From NCBI GenBank assembly GCA_047967505.1, contig CM106539.1: a stretch of DNA of 64,000 nt; one strand, 5' to 3'. The stretch's first letter is position 1, and each line of letters starts with the position of its first letter. Shown in pieces: positions 1 to 10,587 of this stretch. The DNA comes from Dipteris shenzhenensis (lineage: Eukaryota; Polypodiophyta; Polypodiopsida; Gleicheniales). The notes below the pieces were generated by a model that was not told the DNA's origin, did no database searches, and saw only the letters and a program-made list of their open reading frames with translations. The position numbers were made by a program, and so were the translations under genes.

Positions 1-660
1 CTAATCTACGAAATGCAAGGAGAACTCGGAGAACATCAACAAATACTTCAAAAAGGCCAACCAGAATAGCAAAAGATAGCTCGAGAATATAGCGGCATGC
101 CCTTATTCATCATCTTGATGCCCTCTACAAGGAACGAGTGTTGGGTGGCTCGCACAACAAGCAACTTGAAACCCTCTACTTTACTCTTCCTTCAATATTC
201 TCTATTCTAATTTATATATCTAGGAAGTCAAGAACGTTGCGTCAGATTTTGGTTTGGTGATGACTGGTGTTTTGGAGGAGTTGATACTATATGAGATAGA
301 AGCGTAGCAGTATATGGCTCTCGTGGTATGGGATGGCACACAACAATACGTCATACAAATCAAAAAGGTGCAGAAAAAACTCCAGCGTTGCACTGCATGT
401 CATCTCATGAGATCTGTAGAAATTCAGTTGAAATGACTCAAATATCTTTCATGTTGCAGCCTAATGTGGCAAGCCAAAGAATAGAATCAACGAGGTTGAT
501 TGGCCTATCTACATCGTCCAATTCAAACGTTAGCACCTTTGATTTGCTTATTACGCTCTTTTCATTGTGCACGGTGAAATTTCCATGTTTGAGTTTTGTA
601 AAAGGGACTCCTCCCTACACTCATCTGTGAGATGACATGATAGACCTATCGTTGGAATCT
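1..660. other. Unassigned sequence, no supported gene
   Basis: No convincing gene is visible. One plus-strand reading through roughly 1-190 is weakly protein-like and could be the tail of a transposon-encoded protein, but no domain can be named. The 100-codon open frame at 328-630 has no recognisable composition or motif. Confidence 0.3.
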
Positions 661-684
661 GTCACCATATCCACCAGTGACTTT

Positions 685-693
685 AGAGAGAGA

Positions 694-729
<36 letters not shown>

Positions 730-792
730 TGTACATACATATATATTGTATGTATATATAGATATGTATATATATATATATATATATATGTA

Positions 793-835
<43 letters not shown>

Positions 836-940
836 GTATGTACATATATATATAAATATGTATATATATATATACACACATATCTATATATATATGTACA
901 TATATGTATATATATATATATATACATATATAATAATAAT
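685..940. repeat. (GA)n plus (TA/TATG)n microsatellite
   Basis: A run of AG dinucleotides (about 685-726) passes into a long TA-rich tract with interspersed TATG and TACA units up to about 935. Several overlapping open frames here are only a product of the simple repeat. The tract ends before a short unassigned stretch that leads to the 3' end of the GH71 gene. Confidence 0.95.
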
Positions 941-1134
941 TTCACCCATTAACGACGGGGTCTGAAAACTTGGAATTTCAATTCTTTAAATTAAAGAATT
1001 TTTAAGATCCCACTTTGAGACCCTACGGAGCGGGTCTCTAGTCCGTCATAGACGGGTCACCTTACTCGTGAGGGCAAAAGGTGAGTCAGCTTCTTTCTTT
1101 TCAAGATAAAATACTTCCACCTTGTAAAGTGAGA

Positions 1135-2745
1135 TTAGGATGAGGCGAATGTGGTGTAGGCGTTGAAGTCATAGGTGGTGATGTGGTTGGAGATGGGAAG
1201 GGCACCCGTGAGAGACAAGACAGGGACATTGTTCCGGCTCAAGGAAGCCTTCTGGATGCCTTCGTTGAACGCCATGCTCACCGTTACAATGCCAGGCCCA
1301 ACATTTGCGAAGTTCTGCGTCTTCGCTCCCGACTCCAACGTGATCGTAGCTGCAGCTTTCAGCTTCCCTGTCACGTACAGCTTGTCATCCAAATACTGCG
1401 CATTCTTCACCACCCCCACCGCATCGTTGCTGGCCACTGCGTTCTTGCTGTGCTTGTAGTACACCATGTATAGCTCATCCTTCGTCGCCTGCGGCTCTAC
1501 TCCACTCTTGAACCATTGCACGTAATGCGAGCCTAGCTCCAAAAATGCTTGGTGAGGATCGCCCATATCGTTCCAGTCCGTCTCCACTGGCCCCCAGCTG
1601 CTTCCCACCGGCGTCACGTAATGCCTCTCTGCCCAGTCGTTCCAAGATACTATCTCCACCAGTTGCACGCTCGAGGCCACCAGTTGCCCCCACCTCGTCA
1701 TCCATAGCCCCGCCCCTTTGTAGTTGCCTTTCACTTGATTTGAAGCGGTCGTGTGCGTGAAGAACCAGGGGCTCACGCTCGCCATGTATATAATTTTCGC
1801 TTGCGCGCACGCTGCAAGATACGCCTGGTCGTTGCTGTCTGACGGCGTATTATAATCTCCGTTCGCATATGGCCACGCCGATGTATCCCAGGCAAATAGG
1901 CCGTTCAGGATTGAGCTGTATTGGCTGATTACGCCGGCGACGCTAGATTTTGTCCCGTCGGTAGGAAAGAAGGGCACGAAGAAGATGCTGCCGCTAAACG
2001 GCTGCAGCACTTGAGTCCAGAAGCTCAGCCCTTGCACTTGGCCGGCAAAGGTTGTGAGGAATTGTTTTCCTTGGTATTGCAATTGATTGGGATGTCCTCG
2101 GAAAGTCTTTATCATACTTTGCACATCGGAAACCGATAGACTTGTTCCCGTGTCCAAGTCCGCCGAGAAGAAAAGTCGAAAACCTGTACCTAGCTCCTTA
2201 GCAGCTTCGTAGATATTCAGGGCTCGGGTTTGGAACTCCTGAGACCAGAGCATGGTTTCGAGGGCAAAGGCATCGATTCCATAACTCTGAGCAAGTAGAA
2301 TCTCCGCTTTGAATCCTGCAAGAGTATCGTTATACAATGGCGCCCACATCATGTAGTGGCAGAACACGAGACGATCAGCGGAACCTGTATTCGATTCAGG
2401 AAGAGAAAGACTCAGAAAGTCTACTGAATGGCATTGACAGCAATCATATGTCTATTACTCCAACAAGAATCAGATGTCTAGTGCTTCCAGTCTAATCTTC
2501 AATATACAGACACTACTCTAAGAAAGGTATCGACAGCGGGAGTGAAAGACCTCAACATCAATCAAGCCTAGCACAGATATAGCGTTAAGCCAATGAAAGT
2601 CTAATTGGCTGAAAACAATGGCACATGTAGCTACAAAAGCGAAGATGAATTACTTACACACAGCTCCAAAGCAGTGCACCAGGGCAAATAAGCAGATTAT
2701 ACGCTTGGTTGTACTCAACGCAGAGCTCTTTCGCTTCAAATCCAT
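1135..2745 (-). CDS. GH71 endo-1,3-alpha-glucanase-like secreted protein, two exons
   Basis: Member of glycoside hydrolase family 71 (mutanase type), which cleaves alpha-1,3-glucan in fungal walls and biofilms. Proposed model: exon 1 at 2745-2658, intron 2657-2385 with a GTAAGT donor and a CT-rich acceptor ending ACAG, exon 2 at 2384-1135. The join is in frame (88 + 1250 nt) and gives 445 residues plus stop. Exon 1 encodes a basic start followed by a hydrophobic stretch (IICLFALVHCFGAV), a likely signal peptide; it is too short to show as a long open frame. Exon 2 opens with VFCHYMMWAPLYN, continues with GIDAFALE, and contains SWNDWAERHYVTP, matching the family's conserved WND-G/A-E-x-HY block. 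The last ~100 residues are a beta-rich tail ending ITTYDFNAYT. No stop or frameshift is visible. The family is mainly fungal, so a plant copy suggests old horizontal transfer. The model is unconfirmed by transcripts. Confidence 0.82.
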
Positions 2746-2817
2746 ATTTTCTAGCTGGGCTCCTCGAAGAGGTCTTCAGGGAATGCTTTTTATTGGCTCT
2801 GTCGCTGCCTATTCATG

Positions 2818-2825
2818 TTATATAG
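2818..2825 (-). promoter_or_regulatory. TATA box of the GH71 gene
   Basis: On the minus strand the sequence CTATATAA lies about 75 nt upstream of the proposed ATG at 2745. That spacing would place the start of transcription near 2790 and leave a short 5' leader. It supports the choice of the exon 1 start. Confidence 0.55.
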
Positions 2826-2849
2826 GAGGTGAGAGAGATATTTAAGTCA

Positions 2850-3720
2850 TGTTTCCCACATGAAAATGGGTAGAGACATCTTTGACCCAAGTAAGAGCAG
2901 TAAGGTTGAAAGAGGCGACCCGCAAGGAAGACTTACGGTAGTACGGTGAAGGAAAAAAGGTATTCTACAGCTTGAAGTAACAAAGTGTCCCTCGACTTCT
3001 TCCTTTGGACACGGGTTTCTCACCTCCATATAAGGTCACAATCATAGCCCGCGAGGATGCCTACTATCCAAGCTTACAACCCGGGTCCCGTGGAGGTATT
3101 GGATTCTTCAGGAGAGAGAGATTTGTATTTTAATTTTTTCATGTGAATGAGTCTTTCCCCTGTGACTGCTTGCATCTGTAATAAGTATAATGGGGTAAAG
3201 TTATGTTCGATTGTTTGGGGAGCCTATTATGGATAACGCACCCTACATCTTCCGCCCGTTCACTCCTCAATCACATACGTCAAAGGGTGGAGCCTTTGTA
3301 CAAACAATCTCCATAGGGGACTCTATTGAAAATCTCATTCCCTTAGAACCGGTTCCCATGGACCGGCCAAGACGGGGTAGCTCCCGCCAAGATATCCGGC
3401 TCACCATACGCGTGCTCGCGCCTCCTGTGATTGCGGGTGTACTCGTGGAAGCTGGATTGCGTACCTACCGGTTGGCGTGGGTGAACTCCCGCTCGCTCTA
3501 GCAAAATTTCGCCTTATCACCTCCTCCTCCCTGCACACAGAAAACCTTCGCCACCGCAAACCACGTCGTCCACCACAGACCACTTTGTCCCTGCACAGCA
3601 GAGCCTAGAGCAGTGCCCATCCTTCAACAACAAGTCCCTGTGTATCTGCTTCTGCAACACGTCACATCGTCCACCACAGAACGCCTCGCCCCTGCATATC
3701 TGCTCCTACCCTGCAAAACG
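2850..3720. other. Intergenic and transposon-edge sequence
   Basis: No gene is supported. The stretch from about 3290 to 3500 looks like repeat-derived DNA, and 3500-3720 is C-rich with repeated CCCTGCA and CACCACAGA phrases, resembling a 5' leader for what follows. GTTTGGGG at 3218 resembles Harbinger termini, but no matching right end was found. Confidence 0.3.
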
Positions 3721-3733
3721 TCCCTCTTCAAAT

Positions 3734-3886
3734 ATGGATTCGAAAATGGTTGCATTCCTCGTTGCCACAGCCATGGCTATCGGCTTGTGTGTTCATCAAT
3801 GGGCTTCAGCTGATGCAATCCATTTCTGCCCAGTCCATGCACCAGCTTACAATGGCCAATGTCGAGGGTGTGGCAAACGACAATAG
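3734..3886 (+). CDS. Candidate 50-residue secreted Cys-containing peptide
   Basis: A short open frame starts MDSKMVAFLVATAMAIGL and continues to WASADA, a textbook signal peptide with a likely cut after ASA. The remaining ~25 residues hold three cysteines (FCPVH..., NGQCRGCG) and end in GKRQ. It lies just before a decayed Harbinger transposase, and its last 35 bases overlap the transposase start in another frame. It may be the first exon of a longer gene cut off by the transposon, a uORF in the transposase leader, or chance. No family is recognised and there is no evidence of expression. Confidence 0.3.
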   Translation: MDSKMVAFLVATAMAIGLCVHQWASADAIHFCPVHAPAYNGQCRGCGKRQ

Positions 3887-5075
3887 CGCAGACGAGGAAG
3901 ACTCGCAGCTACAGATGCAAGCGCTTCTGGTTTATACAGCAGCAGCAATCGTGGACGAATTCCTTTGACTCAAAAGCATTTGCAGGAGGAATGCAAATGG
4001 CCTAGTATGGTAAGTGAAGTCACCAGGTCCCTGGACTTATGGCGGAATTTCTTCCACTATGTGGAGACGATGTGAGCTTCAAGGCAGCCATGAGGCTACC
4101 CAGGCAGATGTACCGTTTCGTCTGTGAATTGCTATGGGACGACCTTTCATAAAAAGAAATCCCCCTCTCCTTGCAAAGCATACCCACACGAGTTTTGACA
4201 GTGAAGAAGAAGGTTGCCATTGCATTGCATCAGTTGGGATCGGGAATGAACCTAATTCACTTGTCAGAACACTATGGTGTGGGAAAGTCTATAGTTGGTC
4301 GAGTGGTGCGCCAATTTGTGAAAGCCCTAAACATGCACATGAAGGATTTCATATGATAGCCTTGAACAGATGCAAGCATGCAAGCATTGAAGCAAGGATT
4401 CCAAGTGCTTCTAGGGTTTCCCAATTGCTGCAGCGCTATTGACAACACACACATCGAGATCGACTTGCCTCCAAGTGAATGGCACACTGCATGGAGACCC
4501 GCAACCAGAGGTATTCCATGTCTTCCATGTCCCTCGAGGCTGTTGGATGCCAACATGCATTTTTTGGACATCTTCACTGGTTGGGCAGGGTCCGCCATCA
4601 ACGATTTGCGACTTCTTAGGAATTCTAGCCTGTACCATCTCGCAGAGAGGGCAGATATTCCTGAATGGCCCTACATACGTCGACAAAGATTTCAAAATCT
4701 GGGAGTACATTCTCACAGATGGAGGCTACATTTTCCTACCATGGCTTGTAATCCCCTACCCCGCACCAGATGAGTTGAGGTTGAAGGAGTTTAATTTCAT
4801 ACACTCCTCGATCCAAATTGTGGAAGAAAGGGCTTTCGGATGCTTGAAAACTACTTGGCCATTCCTTAAAAGTCCCATTCAGAGGCCACATGTTAACTTC
4901 CTTCTGCAAGTTGTGGTAGCTTGATGTATCCTACACAACATCTGCATGGTCTTCGAAGTGGACAATCCCGATAATTTTGTGCTCGACCTTAATGTCTAGT
5001 TGAACAACGAGGTAGGTGGGTATGAGGGAGGGAAGTCACTAAGAGTCCTTGTTGGACTACGTATTACCTGGATGA
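3852..5075 (+). pseudogene. PIF/Harbinger transposase (DDE_Tnp_4, HARBI1-like), frameshifted
   Basis: Cut-and-paste transposase relic. In order: an acidic/alanine-rich start (ADEEDSQLQ...AAAIVDEFL), the region FKAAMRLPRQMYRFVCELLWDD (about 4077-4142), a helix-turn-helix-like LGSGMNLIHLSEHYGVGKS (about 4230-4290), the catalytic-core motif GFPNCCSAIDNTHIEI (about 4417-4464), the NMHFLDIFTGWAGSAIND block, then VEERAFGCLK near 4827-4860, LHNIC near 4930, and an ending LLDYVLPG followed by TGA at 5073. These blocks lie in different frames and are broken by stops, so the gene is dead. The family nuclease normally works with a Myb-like partner, which is not seen here. Terminal repeats were not located; CACTA element A begins 53 bp downstream. 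Confidence 0.82.
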
Positions 5076-5217
5076 GTGTATGGCTACACTAGAGCTATAT
5101 GAGTGATTGCGACTCATTTGTGTTGAGACATTACAAGGCATAGGCCCTTTTTTGACGGTTACGCACTGACGTTTAGCATGCGCAGGGCACTAATCATCGG
5201 TATGCAAAGCGGGCTTA

Positions 5218-5345
5218 AAAAGTGTCGCTATATAGCGACACTTTTATAAAAGTCGCTATATAGCGATACTTTTATAAAAGTGTCGCTATATGGTGACACT
5301 TGCCAGACTTGTATGAGGTCATTATATAGCGACGTTTTACAAAGA
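5218..5345. repeat. Left subterminal palindrome cluster of element A
   Basis: Contains GTCGCTATATAGCGAC inside a 28 bp perfect palindrome (5218-5245), followed by at least three degraded copies at about 5252, 5280 and 5318. Subterminal repeats of CACTA elements are known binding sites for the TnpA protein in maize En/Spm; here the unit is itself palindromic. Confidence 0.9.
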
Positions 5346-5479
5346 GTGTTTTTCCCCATACCAATCTTTAAAGATAGTTTTACCCAATGACAAAAAAAAT
5401 TTCTTTTCATACATGTTTGATCCTTTGAAAGAATAAAAGTACAAGAGCATGTACATCAAGTTTGAAGCTCATACATTCA

Positions 5480-6792
5480 TGTCCACGTTTGAGACTTGGC
5501 TTCATCCTGAGCCAAGTCTAGTGTGCCAAACAAGTCTATCTCCAACTCTATACTAAGTTGATCTCCTATATCATCATCGTACTCTAGCATCGTATATTCA
5601 CCATAGACTTGATCATCTTCTTCAATAAAGTAAGGTGATTCTTGATGATCATCATCTTCTTCCTCAATATCATGATCTCCATCTTTCTCCCATATGATGT
5701 CATTATGCACATCTTCCTCTTGGCTCATGTTGTGATCTTCATCTTCTTCTCTAAATCCATCTGGATCAATTGGATCCGGCATTGGTAGTGGCATCTCCAT
5801 ATCCACATCTCTATCTTCAAAAATTTACTTACTTGGTGGTGCAACTTGGATCATGTACCACCATCTTGGATCAGAACGATTCGGATGAAAAACCACCTAT
5901 ATTGAAGATGGGTGCCAAATGCCATCAATTATATGAAACTATGCTTAAGTACATGTACCAATTGATATTTAAAAAAGAAAGATTCAATTAATTAAATCAT
6001 TAGTATGTACCTGCTCACAATGCTCGGGAAGAACAAAGACCATCATAAATAGTTCTAAACCATTTTACATCAAGAATGAAAATACTAAATCATCTGTAAT
6101 CAATTTCATAGATTTTGTGTATGGTCCCACAATAATCTAACTGCGAGGAGAGAAGATTGGTATCCGAAGCACTTGCTCGGCTTTCTTGTGTGAAGTTAGC
6201 CATGACTCCATAATCATACGTGACTCTCTTTGAATCGATGTGTTCTACACAAAAATGTCATTGGTATGTCTAGGAGCTCTAGAAATATCAAAGACACGCA
6301 CTTTTGTCCATAAGATCTGTGACTCCTCTATCAAAGGACCATGTACACAGCCTCATACTCGGACATCAGTTGCATTGCCCCTAAAAATAGAATCCATCAT
6401 GTCCATGATACCCTCGTTATCATCTAGCACATCCAAGAGACTATACTCCTCAAAGTGTGAAGGTATATGCACACCACCCTCCTCATCCTGTCTCAAGGTT
6501 TCCTGTAAATATAAGATCTTGTCTCAAGATTTCGTGTCGTGTACGCATGCAATATTAATCACGAACTCAAATAGCATTGACTTTTTGATGATCCATCACC
6601 ATGTGCACCACCAACGGTGGGTACTGGTTTGGGCTCCTCCCTATACATTCTCAAGTGGCGCATGACAATACGGCTTTGATGTCGTACTTCTCGCTTGCAA
6701 TGAGTGCAATGACAATACAACCTCTCTATAAGCCACTCTGCACTCCCGAGCATTGGTGCATCATCTGACAAGCTTTCACTCATCCCTTCCAT
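5480..6792 (-). pseudogene. TNP2-type CACTA transposase, internally deleted (element A)
   Basis: Minus-strand remains of the transposase that is more complete in element B. The start (ATG at 6792) encodes a C-x2-C...H zinc-finger-like N-terminus (CTHCKREVRHQ). Pieces near 6240-6500 match the second and third exons, 5990-6240 matches the DUF4216-like exon, and 5477-5806 encodes the acidic tail (MEMPLPMPDP, then Asp/Glu-rich). The long central exons are missing, and the remaining frames do not join. It cannot make an active enzyme. Confidence 0.8.
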
Positions 6793-6902
6793 CTGCACAC
6801 CTCCAAAGTCACAACACAAAATGCAAGGAAATCCATTAAGATCAAAAAAATAGCCACCCATGAGCTCCTTTCCTCTCTTCTTAGATCAAGTGCCCTGAAC
6901 TG

Positions 6903-7110
6903 TCAATATATAGTGACGCTTTGCCCTGTTTTATCGCTATATAGCGACGCTTTTAGGGTATGAGTATATAGCGACACTTTGAGGGTATAAGTGTCGCTAT
7001 ATAGCGACACTTTTAGGGTATGAGTATCACTATATAGCGATACTTTTAGGGTATAAGTGTTGCTATATAATGAATGACCAGTGTCGCTACATAGCGACGT
7101 TGGGAGACTA
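6903..7110. repeat. Central palindrome cluster of element A
   Basis: About seven copies of GTCGCTATATAGCGAC or one-base variants, separated by the spacer CTTTTAGGGTATGAGT or similar; an exact copy is at 6993-7008. The cluster lies ~110 bp upstream of the transposase ATG (minus strand) and upstream of the TnpA-like 5' exons (plus strand), so it sits in a divergent promoter position. Confidence 0.9.
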
Positions 7111-7640
7111 AAACCCGAAATGTCGCGCGACATCATCTTTCACAACTCTATTGCGAGAAAAGTAAAAATCTCTCCTCCCATGCTTTCCTCCTCTATTCGG
7201 CGACCTCTCTTTCCTTCTCTATTCCCCACACTCCTCACCCCTACCAAGCCCCTCTCCCATTGACACTTGTGCTCCCTCTCCACCCTTCTCCCTCTCTACT
7301 TGTGTGAGAGGAAGTTTTTCAAGAAATTGTGTCTCTTTAAGCAATGTAGGTTCATTTTTTGTAAGATTTCATTTTGTGAGAGTTGAAGCATGTTTCTCCT
7401 TGCATTGCTAAGCCTATGTGCTAATTTTCATGCTTGATTTTCAGAGATTAAGGACAAAAAACGAGATTTGCTCCTCTCTTTTTGGTATTTCTCTTCCTCT
7501 TCCCTTCCTTTTGTGCTTTCTCCTTGTTTGTAGGCTTATGCTTGTCCCCTCAATCCAATCCCTTTGGAAAGTTGCTTCTCTAAACTCCTCCTTTCTCTAA
7601 CTAGTTATCTGAAAAATGGAATATTTCCTCTCTTTTGTAG

Positions 7641-7675
7641 GGCCAGTCCACGAACACTGAGCGGGACTTTTCCAG
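7641..7675 (+). other. Short 5' exon of the TnpA-like gene, element A
   Basis: A 35-nt segment starting GGCCAGTCCACGAACACTGA is preceded by TTTTGTAG and followed by GTAAG. Element B has the matching segment on its minus strand at 18264-18301 with the same splice-like borders. Conservation of both borders supports a small untranslated or leader exon before the long pyrimidine-rich intron. Confidence 0.6.
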
Positions 7676-7769
7676 GTAAGAAAGTGCTTCCTCTTTTTTC
7701 CTTTTTTTGTTTCCGTTATTTGCATTGGTCTGCATCTAGCACTTTAAGTGCTAGCTACAGTGATGGGTG

Positions 7770-9145
7770 TAGGAACCCTTTCTTCCCCTCTCTTCTCTTA
7801 TTCCCTCTTCTTCCCCTCTTTTGCTCTTTTCCTCCCTCTTTCCCCCCTCTTTTCCTCCCTCTCTTCTTTCCTCTTCTTCCTCTCTTTTCTTCTTGTCCCC
7901 TCACTTTTTTCATTCTCTTTTCCCCTCTTCCTTCCTCTTCCTTCTCTTCCTTTCCCCTCTCTTATTTCCTCTCTTTCATCCTCTTTTATTTTCTTTTCAT
8001 AAGCATATGCATTTGCCTATGCTTATGCTCATATGCTTATGCTTATGCATATGCTCATATGCTCATATGCTTTTTCCCTCTCTTTTTTCTTCTCTTTTGC
8101 CCTCTTCTTTCCCTTCTTTTCCCCTCTCTTATTTCCTCTCTTTCATCATCTTTTCTCCTCTTTTCATAAGCATATGCATTTGCCTATGCTTATGCATGAG
8201 CATATGCTCATATGCTCATGCATAAGCATAAGCATATTCTTTCTCTTTTTTCCTCTCTTTTCTTCTTTTCCCCTCTCTTTTTTCCTTCTCTTTTTACCTC
8301 TTTCTTTCTCTTCTTTCTCTGGTTTTCCCCTCTCTTATTTTCTCTCTTTCATCCTCTTTTCTCTTCTTTTCATAAGCATATTCATTTGTCTATGTATCTC
8401 TCTTATAAGCTTATGCTTATGCATGAGCATATGCTCATATGCTCATGCATAAGCATCAGCATATGCTTTCTCTCTTTTTCTCTTTTTTCCCCTCTTTTCT
8501 TCTTTTCTTCTCTCTTTTCTTATTTTCCCCTCTTCTTTTTCCTTCTCTTATGCTTATGCTCTTTCCCCTCTTCTTTTCCCCTCTCTTTTTTCATTCTTTT
8601 TCCCCCTCTTCCTTCCCTCGGGGGGGTCACTATGTATAAACCCTCCATATCATGTGCGTTCAAGGCCTATATTTAAAATCCCTTATCTGTAAATTTTTTC
8701 ATTAATAAAATGTACTCCTTTTCTATACAAATCTGTAAATTTTTTCCAAAACTATTTTAAATAGTCCCTTATGTATATTTATTTCTGTAAATTTTAGAAA
8801 TAAAAACTATCCTTCTGTTGAACTCACGTGATAGGGTTACATATGATGAGTAACCCCCCCGAGTTCCTTCCTCTTCCTTCTCTTCTTTTCCCTTCTCTTA
8901 TTTCCTCTCTTTCATCCTCTTGTCTCTCTTTTCATAAGCTTATGCATTTGCCTATGCTTATGCTCATATGCTTATGCTTATGCATGAGCATACCCTTCTC
9001 TTTTCCCCTCTTCATTTCTCTTCTTTCTCTTCTTTTTCCCTCTCTTATTTCCTCTCTTTCATTTTCTTTTCTCTTCTTTTCATAAGCATATGCTTTCTCT
9101 CTTTTTCACTTTTTCCCCCTCTTTTTTTCTTTTCTCCTCTCTTTC
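7770..9145 (+). repeat. Pyrimidine-rich tract with ATGCTTATGC units, element A
   Basis: Over 1 kb of CT-rich sequence with interspersed blocks such as GCTTATGCATGAGCATATGC. It is the strand complement of the purine-rich tracts in element B and occupies the same place, just downstream of the small 5' exon. A MITE interrupts it at 8617-8863. Long open frames across it are compositional artefacts. Confidence 0.9.
8617..8863. mobile_element. MITE family 1, copy 1 (247 bp, hAT-like 8 bp TSD)
   Basis: Ends are inverted: CTCGGGGGGGTCAC on the left and GTAACCCCCCCGAG on the right. Flanking TTCCTTCC occurs at 8609-8616 and 8864-8871, an 8 bp target-site duplication, although the CT-rich surroundings make this copy's duplication less decisive. 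The internal sequence is about 90% alike the copy at 16211 and has no coding capacity. Confidence 0.88.
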
Positions 9146-9266
9146 GAAAGGGTAATTTTATAACAAACAATGTCGTATATCTTCGACATGTATATGCTTC
9201 TGTCGCTTGGCTCATTTGAGCGATTTTGTATCACCCTTTTCACAAAGGAAATTTTATAACAAACAA

Positions 9267-9355
9267 CATTATTTTGTAATTACTTTAAAAAAAACATTAG
9301 TGGGACAAAATAGGGCTTGCTGTGGCCTTGTTTAGCCCCACTAATGTTTTTTTAA
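9267..9355. repeat. Imperfect inverted repeat near the right end of element A
   Basis: TTTTAAAAAAAACATTAGTGG near 9282 is mirrored by CCACTAATGTTTTTTTAAA near 9336, with GGGCTTGC-type sequence between. The same structure occurs at 12718-12797 in element B, so it is a conserved part of this CACTA end rather than an independent insertion. Confidence 0.6.
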
Positions 9356-9367
9356 AGCTTCTGTTAA

Positions 9368-9475
9368 TCATCGCTATATAGCGACGTTTACTAGTGTCGC
9401 TATATAGCGACGTTTACCAATGTCGCTATATAGCGACGCTTATATAGACACCGTTCTTTTTCGATGCTTATAGCG
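9368..9475. repeat. Right subterminal palindrome cluster of element A
   Basis: Three near-perfect copies of GTCGCTATATAGCGAC in a row, two of them exact (9396-9411, 9422-9437), followed by a degraded one. It ends ~90 bp inside the right terminus. Confidence 0.9.
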
Positions 9476-9569
9476 ACGTAAATACCGACCTTTGCACTTA
9501 TAAAAAAACTTTTTAGTGTAAAAAAGGTCTGTATTTCTGTCAGAAAAGGGCCTGTGCCTTGTAGTGACA

Positions 9570-9696
9570 GGAAGAGAAAGAGGAGAGAGACAGACACAAG
9601 AGTTTCTCCCAAGAAAGTGATTCTATTCATAGATCATAGGCATATATATAGTTGAGGACTAGGCTGAGTTAGGGAAAGCTATATATAGCTCTAACA
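9570..9696 (-). mobile_element. Edge of an LTR with polypurine tract, interrupted by element A
   Basis: On the minus strand an LTR-like start TGTTAGAGC (from 9696) is preceded by AGTTTGAGTGGGGG (9710-9697), which has the form of a polypurine tract next to a 3' LTR. The LTR is cut at 9566 by element A. The other LTR half was not identified. Assignment as an LTR element is based only on this junction. Confidence 0.4.
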
Positions 9697-10283
9697 CCCC
9701 CACTCAAACTAGGCCCTCTAGCTACGGATGAAAAACCCCTTGGGGAGTATAAGGGAAAAACCCGAGCCACTATATGTATCTATGTGAAAATATATATACA
9801 AAGGATGGCCATATGCCAATTTGAATGATATAGTGTAATGCTGGATGATACAGTGCAAATTGCATGTGGATAGTACAAGGACATAAGAGAAGCACTTGTC
9901 CATGATACAGTGCAAAGTATAGGCACTAAATTTTGGTGCATGATATAGTGCAAAGTATGTGTGGAAATTTGAAAAATCTTCTTAGAAATCTCAACTTGTT
10001 TTACATAGTGATGATGCATAATCAGGCCTTAAGATCTTCAAGTTTGATGCTTGAGCTCTTTATCTAAATAGTAGAGCTTGTTGTCTCCAAGTTCAATCCG
10101 GTCAAACCTCCTCAAACCTTTATAATCATGCCTTCATGTTTTGCACAATTCATCCACATAAAATGACCAATTTCATGCAGTGTACATGAACACAGCAAAT
10201 ATTCAAGTGTTTATTTCTATTGTACCAAGGATGAATGTATGAAGAAATTGCTTCAGTCACTCCAAAGATCAGTATGGAGGGGC

Positions 10284-10587
10284 AATTTGAGATGTCCACA
10301 AAGCCAGGGCTGAAATGTCTCTTGGGTAGTGTAAGAAAGCCGTAGCAACACAATACGAAGGCCCATAAAGTTCTTGCAAATTAAGAACCAATAATCCAAA
10401 AACACAACAAGCATTTGGGCATCCTGAAGTATCGGATTTGATATGTCCATAAAGCCAGGGCTGAAATGTCGCTTGTGTAGTGTAAGAAAGCCATAGCAAC
10501 ACAATAGAAAGGTCTATAATGATCCTGCAAATCAAGAACCAATAACCTAGAAACACAATGAGCATCCGGACATCCGGAAGTACCAAA
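10284..10587. repeat. Two-copy tandem repeat, ~152 bp unit
   Basis: ATTTGAGATGTCCACAAAGCC at 10284 recurs as ATTTGATATGTCCATAAAGCC at 10436, and the rest of both units aligns (AGTGTAAGAAAGCC, AGCAACACAATA, AAGAACCAATAA) with scattered substitutions. Confidence 0.85.

Larger units (their letters stand above)
5129..9566. mobile_element. CACTA element A (4.4 kb, defective)
   Basis: The ends are inverted repeats: the left end reads CATTACAAGGCATAGGCCC and the right end, on the minus strand, CACTACAAGGCACAGGCCC. The flanking triplets are AGA (5126-5128) and ACA (9567-9569), an imperfect 3 bp target-site duplication. Inside are palindrome clusters at both ends and in the middle, minus-strand TNP2 transposase remains, and a plus-strand 5' exon and pyrimidine-rich intron of the partner TnpA-like gene. 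The TnpA-like coding exons are missing, so the copy is non-autonomous. Its inner left end resembles the right end of element B, while its outermost terminal repeats match B's left end. Confidence 0.85.

Noticed and set aside
1475-1810. Minus-strand 111-codon frame inside the GH71 gene
   Set aside because: A shadow of the GH71 reading frame.
5221-5242. Palindromes as bacterial operators or attachment sites
   Set aside because: The surrounding introns and CACTA ends show that this is eukaryotic transposon DNA; the sites follow element ends.
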